Of a stretch of 64,000 bases of DNA, positions 17,673 through 26,916 are shown one piece after another (position 1 is the stretch's first letter; the number at the start of each line of letters is the position of its first letter). Origin of the DNA: Halosimplex aquaticum (GTDB lineage Archaea > Halobacteriota > Halobacteria > Halobacteriales > Haloarculaceae). The position numbers were made by a program, and so were the translations under genes. The DNA is taken from positions 1,302,001 through 1,366,000 of the forward strand of contig NZ_CP118158.1 in the NCBI RefSeq assembly GCF_028747785.1, given 5' to 3'. Under the pieces are notes generated by a model, which saw only the letters and a list, made by a program, of their open reading frames with translations, was not told where the DNA came from and searched no databases.

Positions 17673-18206
17673 TTACTGGAACTCTTCCTCGTAGAGGTCC
17701 TGGGCGTGTTCGATCGCGTCTTGGGCGGACTGTTTGTCCTCCCAGCCCAGGGTCTCGACTTCCTTGCCCTCTTCGAGGTTCTTGTAGGTCGCGAAGAACT
17801 CGTCGATCTCGTCGAGTTGCTGCTGGGGGATGTCTTCGAGGTCCTCGATGTGGTCGTAGCGCGGGTCCTCGCTGGGGACGGCGATGACCTTGTCGTCCTG
17901 CTCGCCGTCGTCGTCCATCTTCATGAGGGCGACCGGGCGGGCCTCGATGACGCAGCCGGGGAACGTCTGGTCCTCGACGAGGACGAGCACGTCAAAGGGG
18001 TCCTCGTCGTCGTAGTACGACTGCGGGATGAAGCCGTAGTCGGAGGGGTAGTGGACGTTCGAGTGGAGCACGCGATCGAGGACGACACCGGGGATATCCT
18101 TGTCGTACTCGTACTTGTTGCGCTCGCCTTTCAGGCACTCGACTACCGCGTAGATCTCCTCGGGCGGGTTCGGCCCCGTCTCGAGGTCTTCCCAGAGGTT
18201 GGACAT
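17673..18206 (-). CDS. ppa: inorganic pyrophosphatase
   Basis: 177 residues from ATG 18206. Cytoplasmic family I pyrophosphatase that hydrolyses pyrophosphate to phosphate and drives biosynthesis. The signature acidic loop DDEDPFDVLV (near 66-75) supplies metal ligands; the lysine and tyrosine positions YDKDIPG and YPSDYGFIPQ are also present. The acidic C-terminal helix fits a halophilic enzyme. It stands alone with a long upstream region shared with the divergent PadR gene. Confidence 0.96.
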   Translation of the reverse strand: MSNLWEDLETGPNPPEEIYAVVECLKGERNKYEYDKDIPGVVLDRVLHSNVHYPSDYGFIPQSYYDDEDPFDVLVLVEDQTFPGCVIEARPVALMKMDDDGEQDDKVIAVPSEDPRYDHIEDLEDIPQQQLDEIDEFFATYKNLEEGKEVETLGWEDKQSAQDAIEHAQDLYEEEFQ

Positions 18207-18410
18207 CACTCGCAGGTGCTCTGGGCGGCGGCAAAGGCCTTTCGACCTCGGGTTCCGGACGCCCCGACCGCGTGCGCACCTGGCCGCCCCCGCGGTCGAT
18301 TACCCGATCGAACGTCGATCGGCAGTGGAATTATCATTGCGTGATATCGGTCGCGAAAGGCTCGCCAGCCGCTTATAAATCCGGGCAATAACGGAAGAAA
18401 GTTAACAAGT

Positions 18411-18419
18411 GTTAAATAG
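18411..18419 (+). promoter_or_regulatory. TATA-like box for the PadR gene
   Basis: gttaaatag is centred about 26 nt before ATG 18441 and implies a leaderless mRNA. A second AT-rich box (cttataaat, 18372-18380) lies further upstream and could serve an alternative start. Confidence 0.6.
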
Positions 18420-18440
18420 CCAGATGACATTCCACTAACC

Positions 18441-18803
18441 ATGTCAGAGGCACAATCGGTAACTGACACACCCGGAATCGCACGTGAGCTCACCGCGTTC
18501 CAGCAGAACATTCTCGTTATCCTCGGCGAAGAGCCCCGCTACGGCCTCGCTATCAAACGTGAACTCGAAGAGTACTACGACGACGAAGTCAACCACGGTC
18601 GGCTCTACCCCAACCTCGACGACCTCGTCGAGATGGGCCTGGTCGAGAAGAGCGAACTCGACAAGCGGACGAACCAGTACGCCCTGACCGACGAGGGCTA
18701 CGAGACGGTGCTCGACCAGCTCTCCTGGGAGTTCTCGAAGCTCGTCACCAGCGAAGACCGCGCCGACGACCTGCGCGAGATCGTCGACGCCGTCCAGGAG
18801 TAA
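18441..18803 (+). CDS. PadR family transcriptional regulator
   Basis: 120 residues forming one winged helix: ALTAFQQ-type helix 1, GEEPRYGLAIKRELEEYY (helices 2-3), GRLYPNLDDLVEMGLVEK (recognition helix and wing start), then TNQYALTDEGYETV (wing). A short C-terminal helix would mediate dimer formation, as in PadR proteins. It probably represses a nearby or distant promoter in response to a small ligand. TATA-like box at 18411-18419; the next gene is convergent, 4 nt away. Confidence 0.9.
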   Translation: MSEAQSVTDTPGIARELTAFQQNILVILGEEPRYGLAIKRELEEYYDDEVNHGRLYPNLDDLVEMGLVEKSELDKRTNQYALTDEGYETVLDQLSWEFSKLVTSEDRADDLREIVDAVQE

Positions 18804-18807
18804 CTCG

Positions 18808-19428
18808 CTACTCCAGCGGACACCGCTCGTCCGCGACCTCGAACGCCGCGACCACCGATTTTTCGACGACCTCACGCTGCTCCGGCGTCGGCCACGCGTT
18901 GCGCCGATAGTACTCGTCCAGAAACTCCTCCAGTTCGTCGGCCGTCGCGTCGTGGATCGGCTTCGCGTAGTGGTTGCCCATGAAGTCGGCCAGGGCCGAG
19001 ACGTTCGCGGCGTGGTCGTCGCCGTGTTCCTCGCGCACGTCGGCGACGACCTCGCGGTTGTACTCCTCGATCGCTTCCCAGTCGTCGCCTTCGCCGGGGC
19101 CCGAGAGCGGGACCTCGATCCCGCGGTCGACGTCCTCGATCCGGTCGGTCCGGATCTCGCCGTCCTCTGTCCACTCCTCGGGGTGGAGGACGAGCACGTC
19201 GCGGGTCTCGTCCTCGCGGACCCGTGCGGTGTAGTCGTTGGCCGCGAGGCGCTCGTCGCGGTCGGTGCGGTAGGCGTCGGCCTCCTCGTCGACGATGGCC
19301 TCGCGGGCGAGTTTCGTGAGTCGCTCGGCCTCCTCGACGACGGACTCTGGCGGGAGGTCGTCGGGGTCGCCGTCGTCGTCGGCCAGCACGTCCGGTGCCT
19401 CGCTCGGGTCGGGTGATTCGTCGGGCAT
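18808..19428 (-). CDS. RnhA-operon protein (DUF7108-like)
   Basis: 206 residues, strongly acidic and mostly helical, with no catalytic motif I recognise. Conserved-looking stretches are EEAERLTKLAREAIVDEEADAYR (helix), DVLVLHPEEWTEDG and MGNHYAKPIHDATADELEEFLDEYYRRNAWPT. It follows rnhA by 4 nt on the same strand, an arrangement typical of haloarchaea, so it probably assists RNase H or shares its regulation. Confidence 0.78.
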   Translation of the reverse strand: MPDESPDPSEAPDVLADDDGDPDDLPPESVVEEAERLTKLAREAIVDEEADAYRTDRDERLAANDYTARVREDETRDVLVLHPEEWTEDGEIRTDRIEDVDRGIEVPLSGPGEGDDWEAIEEYNREVVADVREEHGDDHAANVSALADFMGNHYAKPIHDATADELEEFLDEYYRRNAWPTPEQREVVEKSVVAAFEVADERCPLE

Positions 19429-19432
19429 GTGT

Positions 19433-20026
19433 TCAGGCGTCGTCGAGCGCTTCGTTCGCGAGTTCGTCGGCGCGGTCGTTTATCTCGCGCGGGACGTGTT
19501 TCAGGGACCACTCGTCGAACGCCGTCAGGAGCTCGCGGACGGTGACCCGGTACTCGCGCAGGTCGGGGTCGTTGGTGTCCCACTCGCCGCGGACCTGCTT
19601 GACGATGAGCTCGGAGTCGCCGCGCACGTCGATCTCGTCGAACCCGTAGTCGCGGGCGACGCGGACCCCCTTGATGAGCGCCTCGTACTCGGCCTGGTTG
19701 TTCGTCGCGCGGCCGATGGTGTGGCCGCCTTCGGCGACGATCCCGTCGCCGCTGACGATCACCCAGCCCACGGCCGAGGGACCGGGGTTGCCGCGGCAGG
19801 CGCCGTCGAAGTACACGTGCGCGCGGCCGCCGCCCTCGCGGATCAACCCCTCCAGTTCGGCGGGGTTGGTACCCTGGATCACGACCTTGTCGTCGTAGGC
19901 GACCGCGGTGGCGTCGCCGCGCTCGGCGCGCCATCGCTCGTGGTCGGTGTTGCCCTCCTCGATCGCCACGCCCGCGTCTTCGAGGCGCGAGCGGGCCGCG
20001 TCGACGTCGCACTCGACTGTCGGCAT
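19433..20026 (-). CDS. rnhA: ribonuclease HI
   Basis: 198 residues from ATG 20026 (MPTVECDVDAARSRLEDAG). A short N-terminal domain of about 67 residues, common in haloarchaeal RNase HI, precedes the RNase H fold. All four carboxylates are visible: FDGACRGNPGPS (Asp), NNQAEYEAL (Glu), RGDSELIVKQ (Asp) and NDRADELAN (Asp). It cuts RNA in RNA-DNA hybrids during replication and R-loop removal. It heads a two-gene operon with the downstream acidic protein. The upstream frame extension to 20110 reads as non-coding. Confidence 0.95.
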   Translation of the reverse strand: MPTVECDVDAARSRLEDAGVAIEEGNTDHERWRAERGDATAVAYDDKVVIQGTNPAELEGLIREGGGRAHVYFDGACRGNPGPSAVGWVIVSGDGIVAEGGHTIGRATNNQAEYEALIKGVRVARDYGFDEIDVRGDSELIVKQVRGEWDTNDPDLREYRVTVRELLTAFDEWSLKHVPREINDRADELANEALDDA

Positions 20027-20188
20027 CGTCCGGAAGTCGCCCGCGCCCGGCCAAATGCGTTCGGATCGCGACCGCCACGCCGGTCCGACGACCTGACGGA
20101 CGCGACACACGTATCGGCAAATTACTGTGTGGCCACAAGATATATCACCAAGGGTTTAAACGGTGTCATCCATTAGCACAGGGGTGCG

Positions 20189-21163
20189 ATGACACGGTCC
20201 AGCCGTCAGCGGGAGCGGATTCCCGAGCGTACGAGCGACCGCACGAGCGAGTGCGAGGACGAGCGCACGGAGCGAGCGTGTCCGGACTGCGGGTCCGAGG
20301 AGCTGGTCACGAGCGCGGACCGGGGGGAACTGGTCTGCGACGAGTGCGGACTGGTCGTGGAGGAGGGAACAATCGATCCGGGACCGGAGTGGCGGGCCTT
20401 CAACCACACCGAGCGACAGGAGAAATCGCGGGTGGGCGCGCCGACCACGCGGACGATGCACGACAAGGGGCTGACGACGACTATCGACTGGCGGGACGAA
20501 GACGCCTACGGACGCACCATCTCCTCGCGCAAGCGGAGCCAGATGCACCGCCTGCGGAAGTGGCAGGAGCGGATCCGGACGAAAGACGCCGGCGAGCGCA
20601 ACCTCCAGTTCGCGCTCTCGGAGGTCGACCGCATGGCCTCCGCGCTCGGCGTCCCGCGATCCGTCAGGGAGGTCGCCTCCGTCGTCTACCGCCGCGCGCT
20701 CGACGAGGACCTCATCCGCGGCCGCTCCATCGAGGGCGTCGCCACCGCTTGCCTGTACGCCGCCTGCCGGCAACAGGGCATCCCGCGGAGCCTCGAGGAG
20801 ATCGCGGACGTGTCCCGCGTCGACCGGACGGAGATCGGCCGCACGTACAGGTACGTCTCGAAAGAGCTCGAACTGGAGATGGAGCCCGTCGACCCGAAGC
20901 AGTACGTCCCGCGGTTCTGTTCGGAGCTCGACCTCGCCGAGGAGGTCCAGACGAGAGCCAACGAGATCATCGACCAGACCACCGAACGCGGACTGCTCTC
21001 GGGCAAGTCGCCCACCGGCTTCGCCGCCGCGGCCATCTACGCCGCCTCCCTGCTCTGTAACGAGAAGAAGACCCAGCGGGAAGTGGCGGACGTCGCGCAG
21101 GTGACCGAGGTCACCATCCGGAACCGCTACCAGGAACAGATCGAAGTCGTCGGTCTCGGGTGA
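20189..21163 (+). CDS. tfb: transcription initiation factor TFB
   Basis: 324 residues. N-terminal zinc ribbon with CPDC and CDEC (about 31-56), the B-finger/linker region ([20 protein letters not shown]) and two cyclin-fold repeats (about 125-215 and 220-315) that bind TBP and the BRE. The N-terminal 28 residues are rich in Arg/Ser/Glu and vary between TFBs. TATA-like sequence tttaaac lies about 33 nt upstream. Haloarchaea have several TFBs with different promoter preferences; which one this is cannot be told. Confidence 0.96.
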   Translation: MTRSSRQRERIPERTSDRTSECEDERTERACPDCGSEELVTSADRGELVCDECGLVVEEGTIDPGPEWRAFNHTERQEKSRVGAPTTRTMHDKGLTTTIDWRDEDAYGRTISSRKRSQMHRLRKWQERIRTKDAGERNLQFALSEVDRMASALGVPRSVREVASVVYRRALDEDLIRGRSIEGVATACLYAACRQQGIPRSLEEIADVSRVDRTEIGRTYRYVSKELELEMEPVDPKQYVPRFCSELDLAEEVQTRANEIIDQTTERGLLSGKSPTGFAAAAIYAASLLCNEKKTQREVADVAQVTEVTIRNRYQEQIEVVGLG

Positions 21164-21265
21164 ACGGCGACCCGCGAGGAGCCGGCGAATCACCGACGAA
21201 CGGCCGACCGGCGGACCGAGGGCGACTGTTTTTGTCCGCTGGGGTCCAACTCCGGATCGTCTCTC

Positions 21266-22198
21266 GTGTCGCTCACGCACAGACTCGACCGCGCCGCGGG
21301 ACTCCCGGCGGCCTACCGCCTGATCGACGCCGCGTTCCTCGCCGCGCTCGTCGTCGCGCTCGCGGCCTGTTACGCGACGGGGATGTCGCTGGCCGGCGTC
21401 GCGGCCGTCGTCCTCGCGGGCTTCGGCCTGGAGTACGCCGTCAGCGGCGTCGTCACCGACGGGATCTTCCGCGGGGTCGAGTGGGCGGACGAGGCGCCGC
21501 CGCACCTCCGGCGGGTCGTCGCCGAGGTGGCCGCGGACTTCGGCGTCGCCGTCCCGACGGTCGTCGTCGATCCCGAGAGCCCGAGCGGGGTGAACGTCAT
21601 CGGCGACGGGGAGCGGACGGTCCTCGTGGTTTCCGGCGCGCTCGTCGAGACGCTCGACGAGCGAACGGTCCGGGCCGTGGTCGCTCACGAACTCGCCCAC
21701 GTCGCGCTGGGCCACCTCAGACAGATGCCCGTCCGCGTCGCGATCACCCACGTGGTCGGCCTCGCGGCCTTCTGGGTCCTCGCGCTCCGGCACCTGCCGC
21801 CCCAGATCGCGATGCTCGGGGCCGGCGTCTTCCTCGTGACCGGCGTCGCCCGATCGAACGGCATCAACGCCGTCGTCTACGTCGCCGCGAGCGCCGGCGT
21901 CGTCGTGCTCATGCGCGCGCTGGCGGCGCGCGCGAGCCGCCTCGAAGAGTGCCACGCCGACGACGTCGCCGTCGAACACGCCGGCGAGACGGAGTTCTGT
22001 ACCGGGCTGTACGCCGTCGGCTCGGTGGGCGCTGTCGACGACGCCGTCGCGGGCGCCGCACCGTTCGCGGCCCGACGCACCCGCCTGGACCGGCTCACCG
22101 CCGTCCACCCCTCGATCGAACACCGACTGGCGCGTCACGGGGTAGTCCCCGACGACGTCGCCGACGGGATTGCGGATGAGCGCGTGGCCGACGATTGA
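21266..22198 (+). CDS. M48 family metalloprotease (HtpX-like)
   Basis: 310 residues with four to five membrane helices. Zinc-site motif HELAH (about 146-150) lies in VVAHELAHVALGH, and the third ligand Glu is in LEECHADDVAV. The family clips damaged or misfolded membrane proteins; in HtpX relatives the active site faces the cytoplasm. The start is GTG 21266. A Cys next to the third ligand is unusual but does not remove a zinc ligand. The gene stands alone between tfb and nreA. Confidence 0.88.
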   Translation: MSLTHRLDRAAGLPAAYRLIDAAFLAALVVALAACYATGMSLAGVAAVVLAGFGLEYAVSGVVTDGIFRGVEWADEAPPHLRRVVAEVAADFGVAVPTVVVDPESPSGVNVIGDGERTVLVVSGALVETLDERTVRAVVAHELAHVALGHLRQMPVRVAITHVVGLAAFWVLALRHLPPQIAMLGAGVFLVTGVARSNGINAVVYVAASAGVVVLMRALAARASRLEECHADDVAVEHAGETEFCTGLYAVGSVGAVDDAVAGAAPFAARRTRLDRLTAVHPSIEHRLARHGVVPDDVADGIADERVADD

Positions 22199-22303
22199 AC
22201 GCGTGGCCGGCGGGCGAGGCTCAGGCCGTCGGCGCAGCGCAGTCACGCGGTCCCACCGACTGATTCAAGCCCGTGGGTGCAGTACGGATGGCCAATGGCG
22301 GGC

Positions 22304-23554
22304 ATGCGCCTCGACGATTTCATCGAGGACTTCCAGCGCGACGAGGCGGCCGAGAAGCGCCGCCTGGCCGAGGAGAAGTCCTACGAGATCACCGAGTACC
22401 TCGACGACGTCGAGCGGGAGTTCCAGCAGGCCGTCCAGGGCGACTCGATGTTCGGCTCCACGGCGCCGGAGGTGTTCGTCGGCCGGTCGGGCTACCCCGA
22501 CGTCTCGACCGGCGTCCTCTCCCCGATGGGCGGCGACGCCGACGCCGCCGACTTCGCCACCAGCGGCGACTGGTACCAGCAGGGCTACCAGATCGACGAC
22601 GTGCTCCAGCGGCGGACGGGCATGCTCAACTCGACGCGCTCGGCGAAGGTCGACGTCAACGACGTGTGGGACGGCTTCGTCGGCACCCAGCGCGAGGTGG
22701 CCATCGCCGACCACCCCGTCGACGTGGAGGTCGGCCTCGACGGCACCCCCGACATCGACCTGAGCCTCGACGACATCTCCACGCCGACGGGACCGCGCGC
22801 TCGCGCGACGAACGCGGACCTCGCGGAGAACCCGCACGTCCCCCGCCCGGTCGAGAAGACCCTGGAGGACGACGACTGGGCCGCCGAGGGGGCGATGACC
22901 TACCTCTACCGCCGCGGCTTCGACGTCTACGACATCAACACCATCCTCTCGGCGGGCGCGCTCGGGCAGGGGCGCAATCGAAAGCTCGTCCCGACGCGGT
23001 GGTCGATCACGGCCGTCGACGACACGGTGGGGAAGTACCTGCGCGGGGGCCTCCAGCACAGCGACACCGTCGACGAGGTGTCGGTCTGGACGAACGAGTA
23101 CATGGGCAACCGCTACTGGGTGATCCTCGCGCCCGGCAACTGGGAGTACGAACTCGTCGAGATGAAAGCGCCCGAGAGCGTGTGGAACCCGACGGCGGAC
23201 GACTACTACGTCGGGAGCGCCCACGAGGGCTGGGAGGGCCGGACGAGTTACGTCGAGGAGACCGCGGGGGCGTTCTACGCCTCCCGCCTCGCCGTGCTCG
23301 AACACCTCCACGAGCGCGACCGGCAGGCCAAGGCGCTCGTGCTCCGCGAGGTGACCGACGAGTACTGGGCGCCGGTCGGCGTCTGGCAGGTCCGCGAGGG
23401 AGTCCGCCACGCCTTCGACGGCGAACACGGCGTCGCCGAGAGCTTCCACGCCGCGCTGGCCGGCCTGGTCGAGCAACTGCCGATCGGCCTGGGCCGTCTG
23501 CGACGGAAGTCGAACCTCGTCGCCGGCCTGCAGACCTCGATCAGCGACTTCTGA
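22304..23554 (+). CDS. nreA: DNA repair protein NreA
   Basis: 416 residues from ATG 22304 (MRLDDFIEDF); ATG 22295 or GTG 22277 are alternatives. It matches the archaeal Nre family: FVGRSGYPDVSTGVLSP in the N-terminal domain, then GFVGTQREVAIADHPVDVEV and YRRGFDVYDINTILSAGALG, and RWSITAVDDTVGKYLR in the C-terminal domain. NreA works in DNA repair together with PCNA. The C-terminal end QTSISDF resembles a PCNA-interacting peptide. The protein is cytoplasmic and acidic. It stands alone upstream of a TatA-like gene. Confidence 0.92.
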   Translation: MRLDDFIEDFQRDEAAEKRRLAEEKSYEITEYLDDVEREFQQAVQGDSMFGSTAPEVFVGRSGYPDVSTGVLSPMGGDADAADFATSGDWYQQGYQIDDVLQRRTGMLNSTRSAKVDVNDVWDGFVGTQREVAIADHPVDVEVGLDGTPDIDLSLDDISTPTGPRARATNADLAENPHVPRPVEKTLEDDDWAAEGAMTYLYRRGFDVYDINTILSAGALGQGRNRKLVPTRWSITAVDDTVGKYLRGGLQHSDTVDEVSVWTNEYMGNRYWVILAPGNWEYELVEMKAPESVWNPTADDYYVGSAHEGWEGRTSYVEETAGAFYASRLAVLEHLHERDRQAKALVLREVTDEYWAPVGVWQVREGVRHAFDGEHGVAESFHAALAGLVEQLPIGLGRLRRKSNLVAGLQTSISDF

Positions 23555-23601
23555 GCCGGCGCGACCGAACTGTTTTCCTCCGGTCGACCGTATCACCGTG
23601 T

Positions 23602-23919
23602 ATGCTCCTCCAGCTCGGGATCCCCGGCGGCGTCGAGTTGCTCGTCGTCCTCGTGATCGGGCTCGTGATGTTCGGCCTGCCCGTCCTGCTCGTCCTCGTC
23701 CTCGGGACGGCCTGGCTCCGCTCGCGCGACGACTACGACGACCGCATCCGGGAACTCGAGACGGAGATCGCTCGGTTGCAGGCACAGGTCGGCGACGGCG
23801 CGTCTGGCGGCGGTGCGACGGACCACGCAACCGACGCGGGAACTGACGGCTCGGAGACAGACGACGCCGGGACCGGCCCAGCGACGGACGGCGGCAGCGA
23901 CGACGGCGCGTCGCGGTGA
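23602..23919 (+). CDS. TatA-like small membrane protein
   Basis: 105 residues: a short N-terminus with GIPGGVELLVVLVIGL, one or two hydrophobic helices (about 8-38), a charged helix that could form a coiled coil (YDDRIRELETEIARLQAQV, about 45-63) and a disordered acidic tail. The first part resembles TatA, which forms the twin-arginine export channel, but the amphipathic lysine-rich helix of true TatA is replaced by an acidic one. So it may be a TatA homolog adapted to halophily or only a look-alike. Confidence 0.6.
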   Translation: MLLQLGIPGGVELLVVLVIGLVMFGLPVLLVLVLGTAWLRSRDDYDDRIRELETEIARLQAQVGDGASGGGATDHATDAGTDGSETDDAGTGPATDGGSDDGASR

Positions 23920-23988
23920 CCGCGCTTCGTTAGCCGTCGCGTCCGCAGGGGCGACAGCACTCGCCGAGCCGTCCGGACGAAGAACCGG

Positions 23989-24441
23989 TCAGACCCCGGC
24001 GTCGAGGTTCGCCCACGCCTCGTCGACCATCTCGCCGGTCTCGGCGACGATGTCGGCCCACTCCTCGGAGTCAGGCGCCATCCCGCTCAGGCGAGCGATA
24101 CGCATGATCGAGACGTGGTAGACGGTCTGGACCCCGGGCTCTTCTTCCCAGACGACGACGCCGCAGGGGAACAGGCCCCCGATCCGTCCGTCGGAGGCGT
24201 CGAGCGCGCGGTCGGCCATCGCGGGGTTGCACGCGCCGAGGAAGTAGTAGGGGTCGCGGTCCGCGTCGACTTTCTCGTTCAGGAGCGTCGACGGGGCGAA
24301 CTCGGCCGGGAACCCGAAGCCCGCGGCCTCGAAGGCCTCCCGGACGTGTTCGATCGCCTCCTCGTGGTCCATCTCAAGCGTCGCTCGCTTCTCGCCGATG
24401 TCTCCGCTCGTCAGGTCCGCCGGGTCGAAGGGGAGCGTCAT
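23989..24441 (-). CDS. DUF302 domain protein
   Basis: 150 residues from ATG 24441 (MTLPFDPADLTSG). The DUF302 fold is visible: HEEAIEHVREAFEAAGFGFPAEF at the N-terminus, YYFLGACNPAMADRALDA in the middle, and the strand GLFPCGVVVWEEEPG with a Cys. DUF302 proteins are small cytoplasmic alpha/beta proteins often linked to sulfur or redox metabolism. The role here is unknown. The cysteine in FPCGV is a conserved type of position and could be functional. Confidence 0.8.
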   Translation of the reverse strand: MTLPFDPADLTSGDIGEKRATLEMDHEEAIEHVREAFEAAGFGFPAEFAPSTLLNEKVDADRDPYYFLGACNPAMADRALDASDGRIGGLFPCGVVVWEEEPGVQTVYHVSIMRIARLSGMAPDSEEWADIVAETGEMVDEAWANLDAGV

Positions 24442-24536
24442 ACGCTCACCAGACGGTCGCCGACGCAAAAACAGTGACCCCGGCGCGTCGCTGGGGGCCG
24501 TCGGTGTCGGACACGAATCGCGCGCGCGCCGGTCCG

Positions 24537-24680
24537 TCAGGCCATGTCCTCGCCCGTTACCGTCCGGTCCGACTGGATCCACGCCCGGTGGTTGTCGACG
24601 TCGTAGATGACGACGTCACCGTTTGCGATCTCGAGTTCGTCGTAGCGGCTCGTCTCGGAGCGGGTCTCGTTGGTTGCCAT
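24537..24680 (-). CDS. DUF7331-like small protein
   Basis: 47 residues from ATG 24680 (MATNETRSETSRYDELEIAN), ending WIQSDRTVTGEDMA. The strand VVIYDVDNHRAWIQSD has the same layout as the protein at 17224-17394, so the two are probably paralogs. Too short for the usual gene-length threshold, but its codon bias and clean start support it. Function unknown. Confidence 0.65.
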   Translation of the reverse strand: MATNETRSETSRYDELEIANGDVVIYDVDNHRAWIQSDRTVTGEDMA

Positions 24681-24823
24681 TGGTAGTGTCCACGTGCCGT
24701 CGCTGTCTACCGGTTCGACGCTGGCGGTAACTACGCCCTAAACCGTGTTAAATGTTATCAATGTACTAACGTCGATCGCGGGCAGACGCTCCAGTCGCCG
24801 GAGAACTATTCGAGAACGTACAA

Positions 24824-24831
24824 ACTTATAG
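24824..24831 (+). promoter_or_regulatory. TATA-like box for the COG1361 gene
   Basis: acttatag lies 21-28 nt before ATG 24852, which suggests a leaderless start there instead of at the later ATG 24948. Confidence 0.55.
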
Positions 24832-24851
24832 ATCGTTCACTCCCGTTTACA

Positions 24852-26912
24852 ATGATTGACGGAGTTGGGGCCGAAACCGGCGGACGACACCTGCGGCGCC
24901 GCCTGTTGGTCCCCGCGGCACGGTGGGTGAGGAACGTGATTTCAGGTATGCAACGGTCACAGGTTACGGTAGCCGCGACAGTCGTACTGCTGGTCCTCGC
25001 GCCGAGCATCGCCGCCGGCGCGGTGGACGAACACGAAGTAACGGGTCATCCGGGCATCGACGTGTCGGTGCCGGACACGGACTTCCAACCGGGCGAGCAG
25101 ACGTCGCTCAGCGTCGTCGTCCTCAACGACGGGAACGTCACCAGCGGGTCGCTGTCGAACCCGCAACTCGAACAGCAGGTGACGACCGCCCGCGCGGTGC
25201 GCGTGAGCGTCGACGACGACCACGACGCCCCGGTGACGGTCAAGACCAACGAGCGCGCCATCGCGCAGCTCCCCGACGGGTCGTCGGCGCCGGTCGAGTT
25301 CCGCATGAACGTCGACCGCAACGCCGAACCCGGGACGTACGAACTCCCGATCAACGTCAGCTACAACTACACCGAGTCTGTCAACCCGCAGACGAGCGAG
25401 TACGAGCACAACAGCACCATCAAGAACTTCACCGTCGACGTGACGATCGAGGAGGCCGCGCAGTTCCGCGTGACGAACGTCGAGTCGACGGCCCGCATCG
25501 GCGCCACCGGCACGGTCGACGTGACGCTCAGGAACACCGGCACTGCCGCGGCACACAACGCCTCGGTCGCGCTCGCCTCGCAGAACGCCGACATGACGTT
25601 CGGGCAGGCGTCGTCGTCGAGCCGGTACGTCGGCGGCGTCTGGAAGCCCGGCGAGAAACGAACGATATCCTACCGGGTCAGCGCGGCCCAGTCCGCGAGC
25701 CAGCAGCGCTACGCGTTCGACGCGACGATCAACTACGAGGACGAGGACAGCACGCCGATGCAGTCGCAGTCGCTCTCGCTCGGCGTCACGCCCGAACCGG
25801 AGCAGTCGTTCAGCATCGTCTCGACCGAGAGCGACGTGGCCGTCGCGGACGACGGACCGGTCACCGTCACGATCCGCAACGACGGTCCCGCCCAGGTCCG
25901 CGACGCGTCGGTCACGTTCACCTCCGGGAGCAGCGCGCTCGTCTTCGGCGGCTCGGCCAGCGCCAGCCAGTACGTCGGGGCCTGGGACGCCAACGAGACC
26001 CGCGAGATAACCGTCGAGACGACGGCGACGCCCGAGGCCGAGGCCCGGAGCTACTCGCTGCAGGCCTCCGTGAACTACGAGGACAGCGAGGGCGACCCCG
26101 GCGAGTCCGGGACGCTCCAGTTCGGCGTCCGCCCCGAACCGGAGGTCGAGTACGAGTTCGCGGCGAGCAACGTGACCTCCTCCCTACGCGTGGGCGCCGA
26201 GGGGACGCTCTCGGGGACGATCACCAACACCGGTGACGCGCGCGCCGACAGCGTCGTCGTCGTCTTCGAGAGCCAGAACTCGAACGTCTCGCCGCTCGAA
26301 CGGGAGTACTCGGTGGGTAACCTGCGGGTCAACCAGTCCAAGGAGTTCTCGTTCGACGTGGAGATCAGCGAGGCCGCGGAGGCCGGCCCGCGCCAGTTCA
26401 CGCTCCGACCGACCTACCGCAACGAGGACGACGAGCGGCGCGAGGCCGAGAGCTTCGACGTCCGCCAGCGCGTCCGCCAGCAGCGCGACATCTTCACCGT
26501 GTCGGCGACGAACGCGACCGTCGAGCGCGGCGGCGGCCAGGTGCTCGAAGTCACGGTCACGAACGACGGCGACAGCGCCGTGAAGAACGTCAACGCGGCG
26601 CTGTTCGCGGACGATCCGATCAGCGTCGACGACGGCGACGCGTACGCCGACCGGATCGAACCCGGCGAGTCCCGGACGCTCACGTTCGAGGTGAGCGCCG
26701 GTGGGGACGCCTTGACGAAGTCCTACCCCGTCGAGATGGACTTCCAGTACGACGAGGCCGACGGCGACACGAAGCTCTCCAGCGGCTACACCTTCGCCGT
26801 GGACGTGACCGAGCCCGAGGACGACGGCGGCAGCGGCCTGCCGCTTTCGGTGATCGCCGTCGCGGTAGTCGCCGTCATCGTCGTCGTCGGCTACCTGCGC
26901 TTCGGCAGGTGA
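24852..26912 (+). CDS. COG1361-type surface protein, partner of RND exporter
   Basis: 686 residues. A long N-region (residues 1-32), then a signal peptide (VTVAATVVLLVLAPSIAAGA) and about six Ig-like NEW3/CARDB repeats with the pattern VTNTGDA...VVF.S..........G...R.FS, finishing in a C-terminal membrane helix (LSVIAVAVVAVIVVVGYL). So it is anchored outside the cell with a short cytoplasmic tail. The RND transporter gene starts 5 nt after its stop; this pairing is recurrent in archaea and suggests a surface module for export or cell-wall handling. ATG 24852 fits the TATA-like box; ATG 24948 is the alternative and gives a typical signal peptide. Confidence 0.85.
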   Translation: MIDGVGAETGGRHLRRRLLVPAARWVRNVISGMQRSQVTVAATVVLLVLAPSIAAGAVDEHEVTGHPGIDVSVPDTDFQPGEQTSLSVVVLNDGNVTSGSLSNPQLEQQVTTARAVRVSVDDDHDAPVTVKTNERAIAQLPDGSSAPVEFRMNVDRNAEPGTYELPINVSYNYTESVNPQTSEYEHNSTIKNFTVDVTIEEAAQFRVTNVESTARIGATGTVDVTLRNTGTAAAHNASVALASQNADMTFGQASSSSRYVGGVWKPGEKRTISYRVSAAQSASQQRYAFDATINYEDEDSTPMQSQSLSLGVTPEPEQSFSIVSTESDVAVADDGPVTVTIRNDGPAQVRDASVTFTSGSSALVFGGSASASQYVGAWDANETREITVETTATPEAEARSYSLQASVNYEDSEGDPGESGTLQFGVRPEPEVEYEFAASNVTSSLRVGAEGTLSGTITNTGDARADSVVVVFESQNSNVSPLEREYSVGNLRVNQSKEFSFDVEISEAAEAGPRQFTLRPTYRNEDDERREAESFDVRQRVRQQRDIFTVSATNATVERGGGQVLEVTVTNDGDSAVKNVNAALFADDPISVDDGDAYADRIEPGESRTLTFEVSAGGDALTKSYPVEMDFQYDEADGDTKLSSGYTFAVDVTEPEDDGGSGLPLSVIAVAVVAVIVVVGYLRFGR

Positions 26913-26916
26913 CTCG

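Noticed and set aside
20189..20275. Arg/Ser/Glu-rich N-terminus of TFB as a palindromic insert
   Set aside because: No dyads are present; TFB N-termini are naturally variable.
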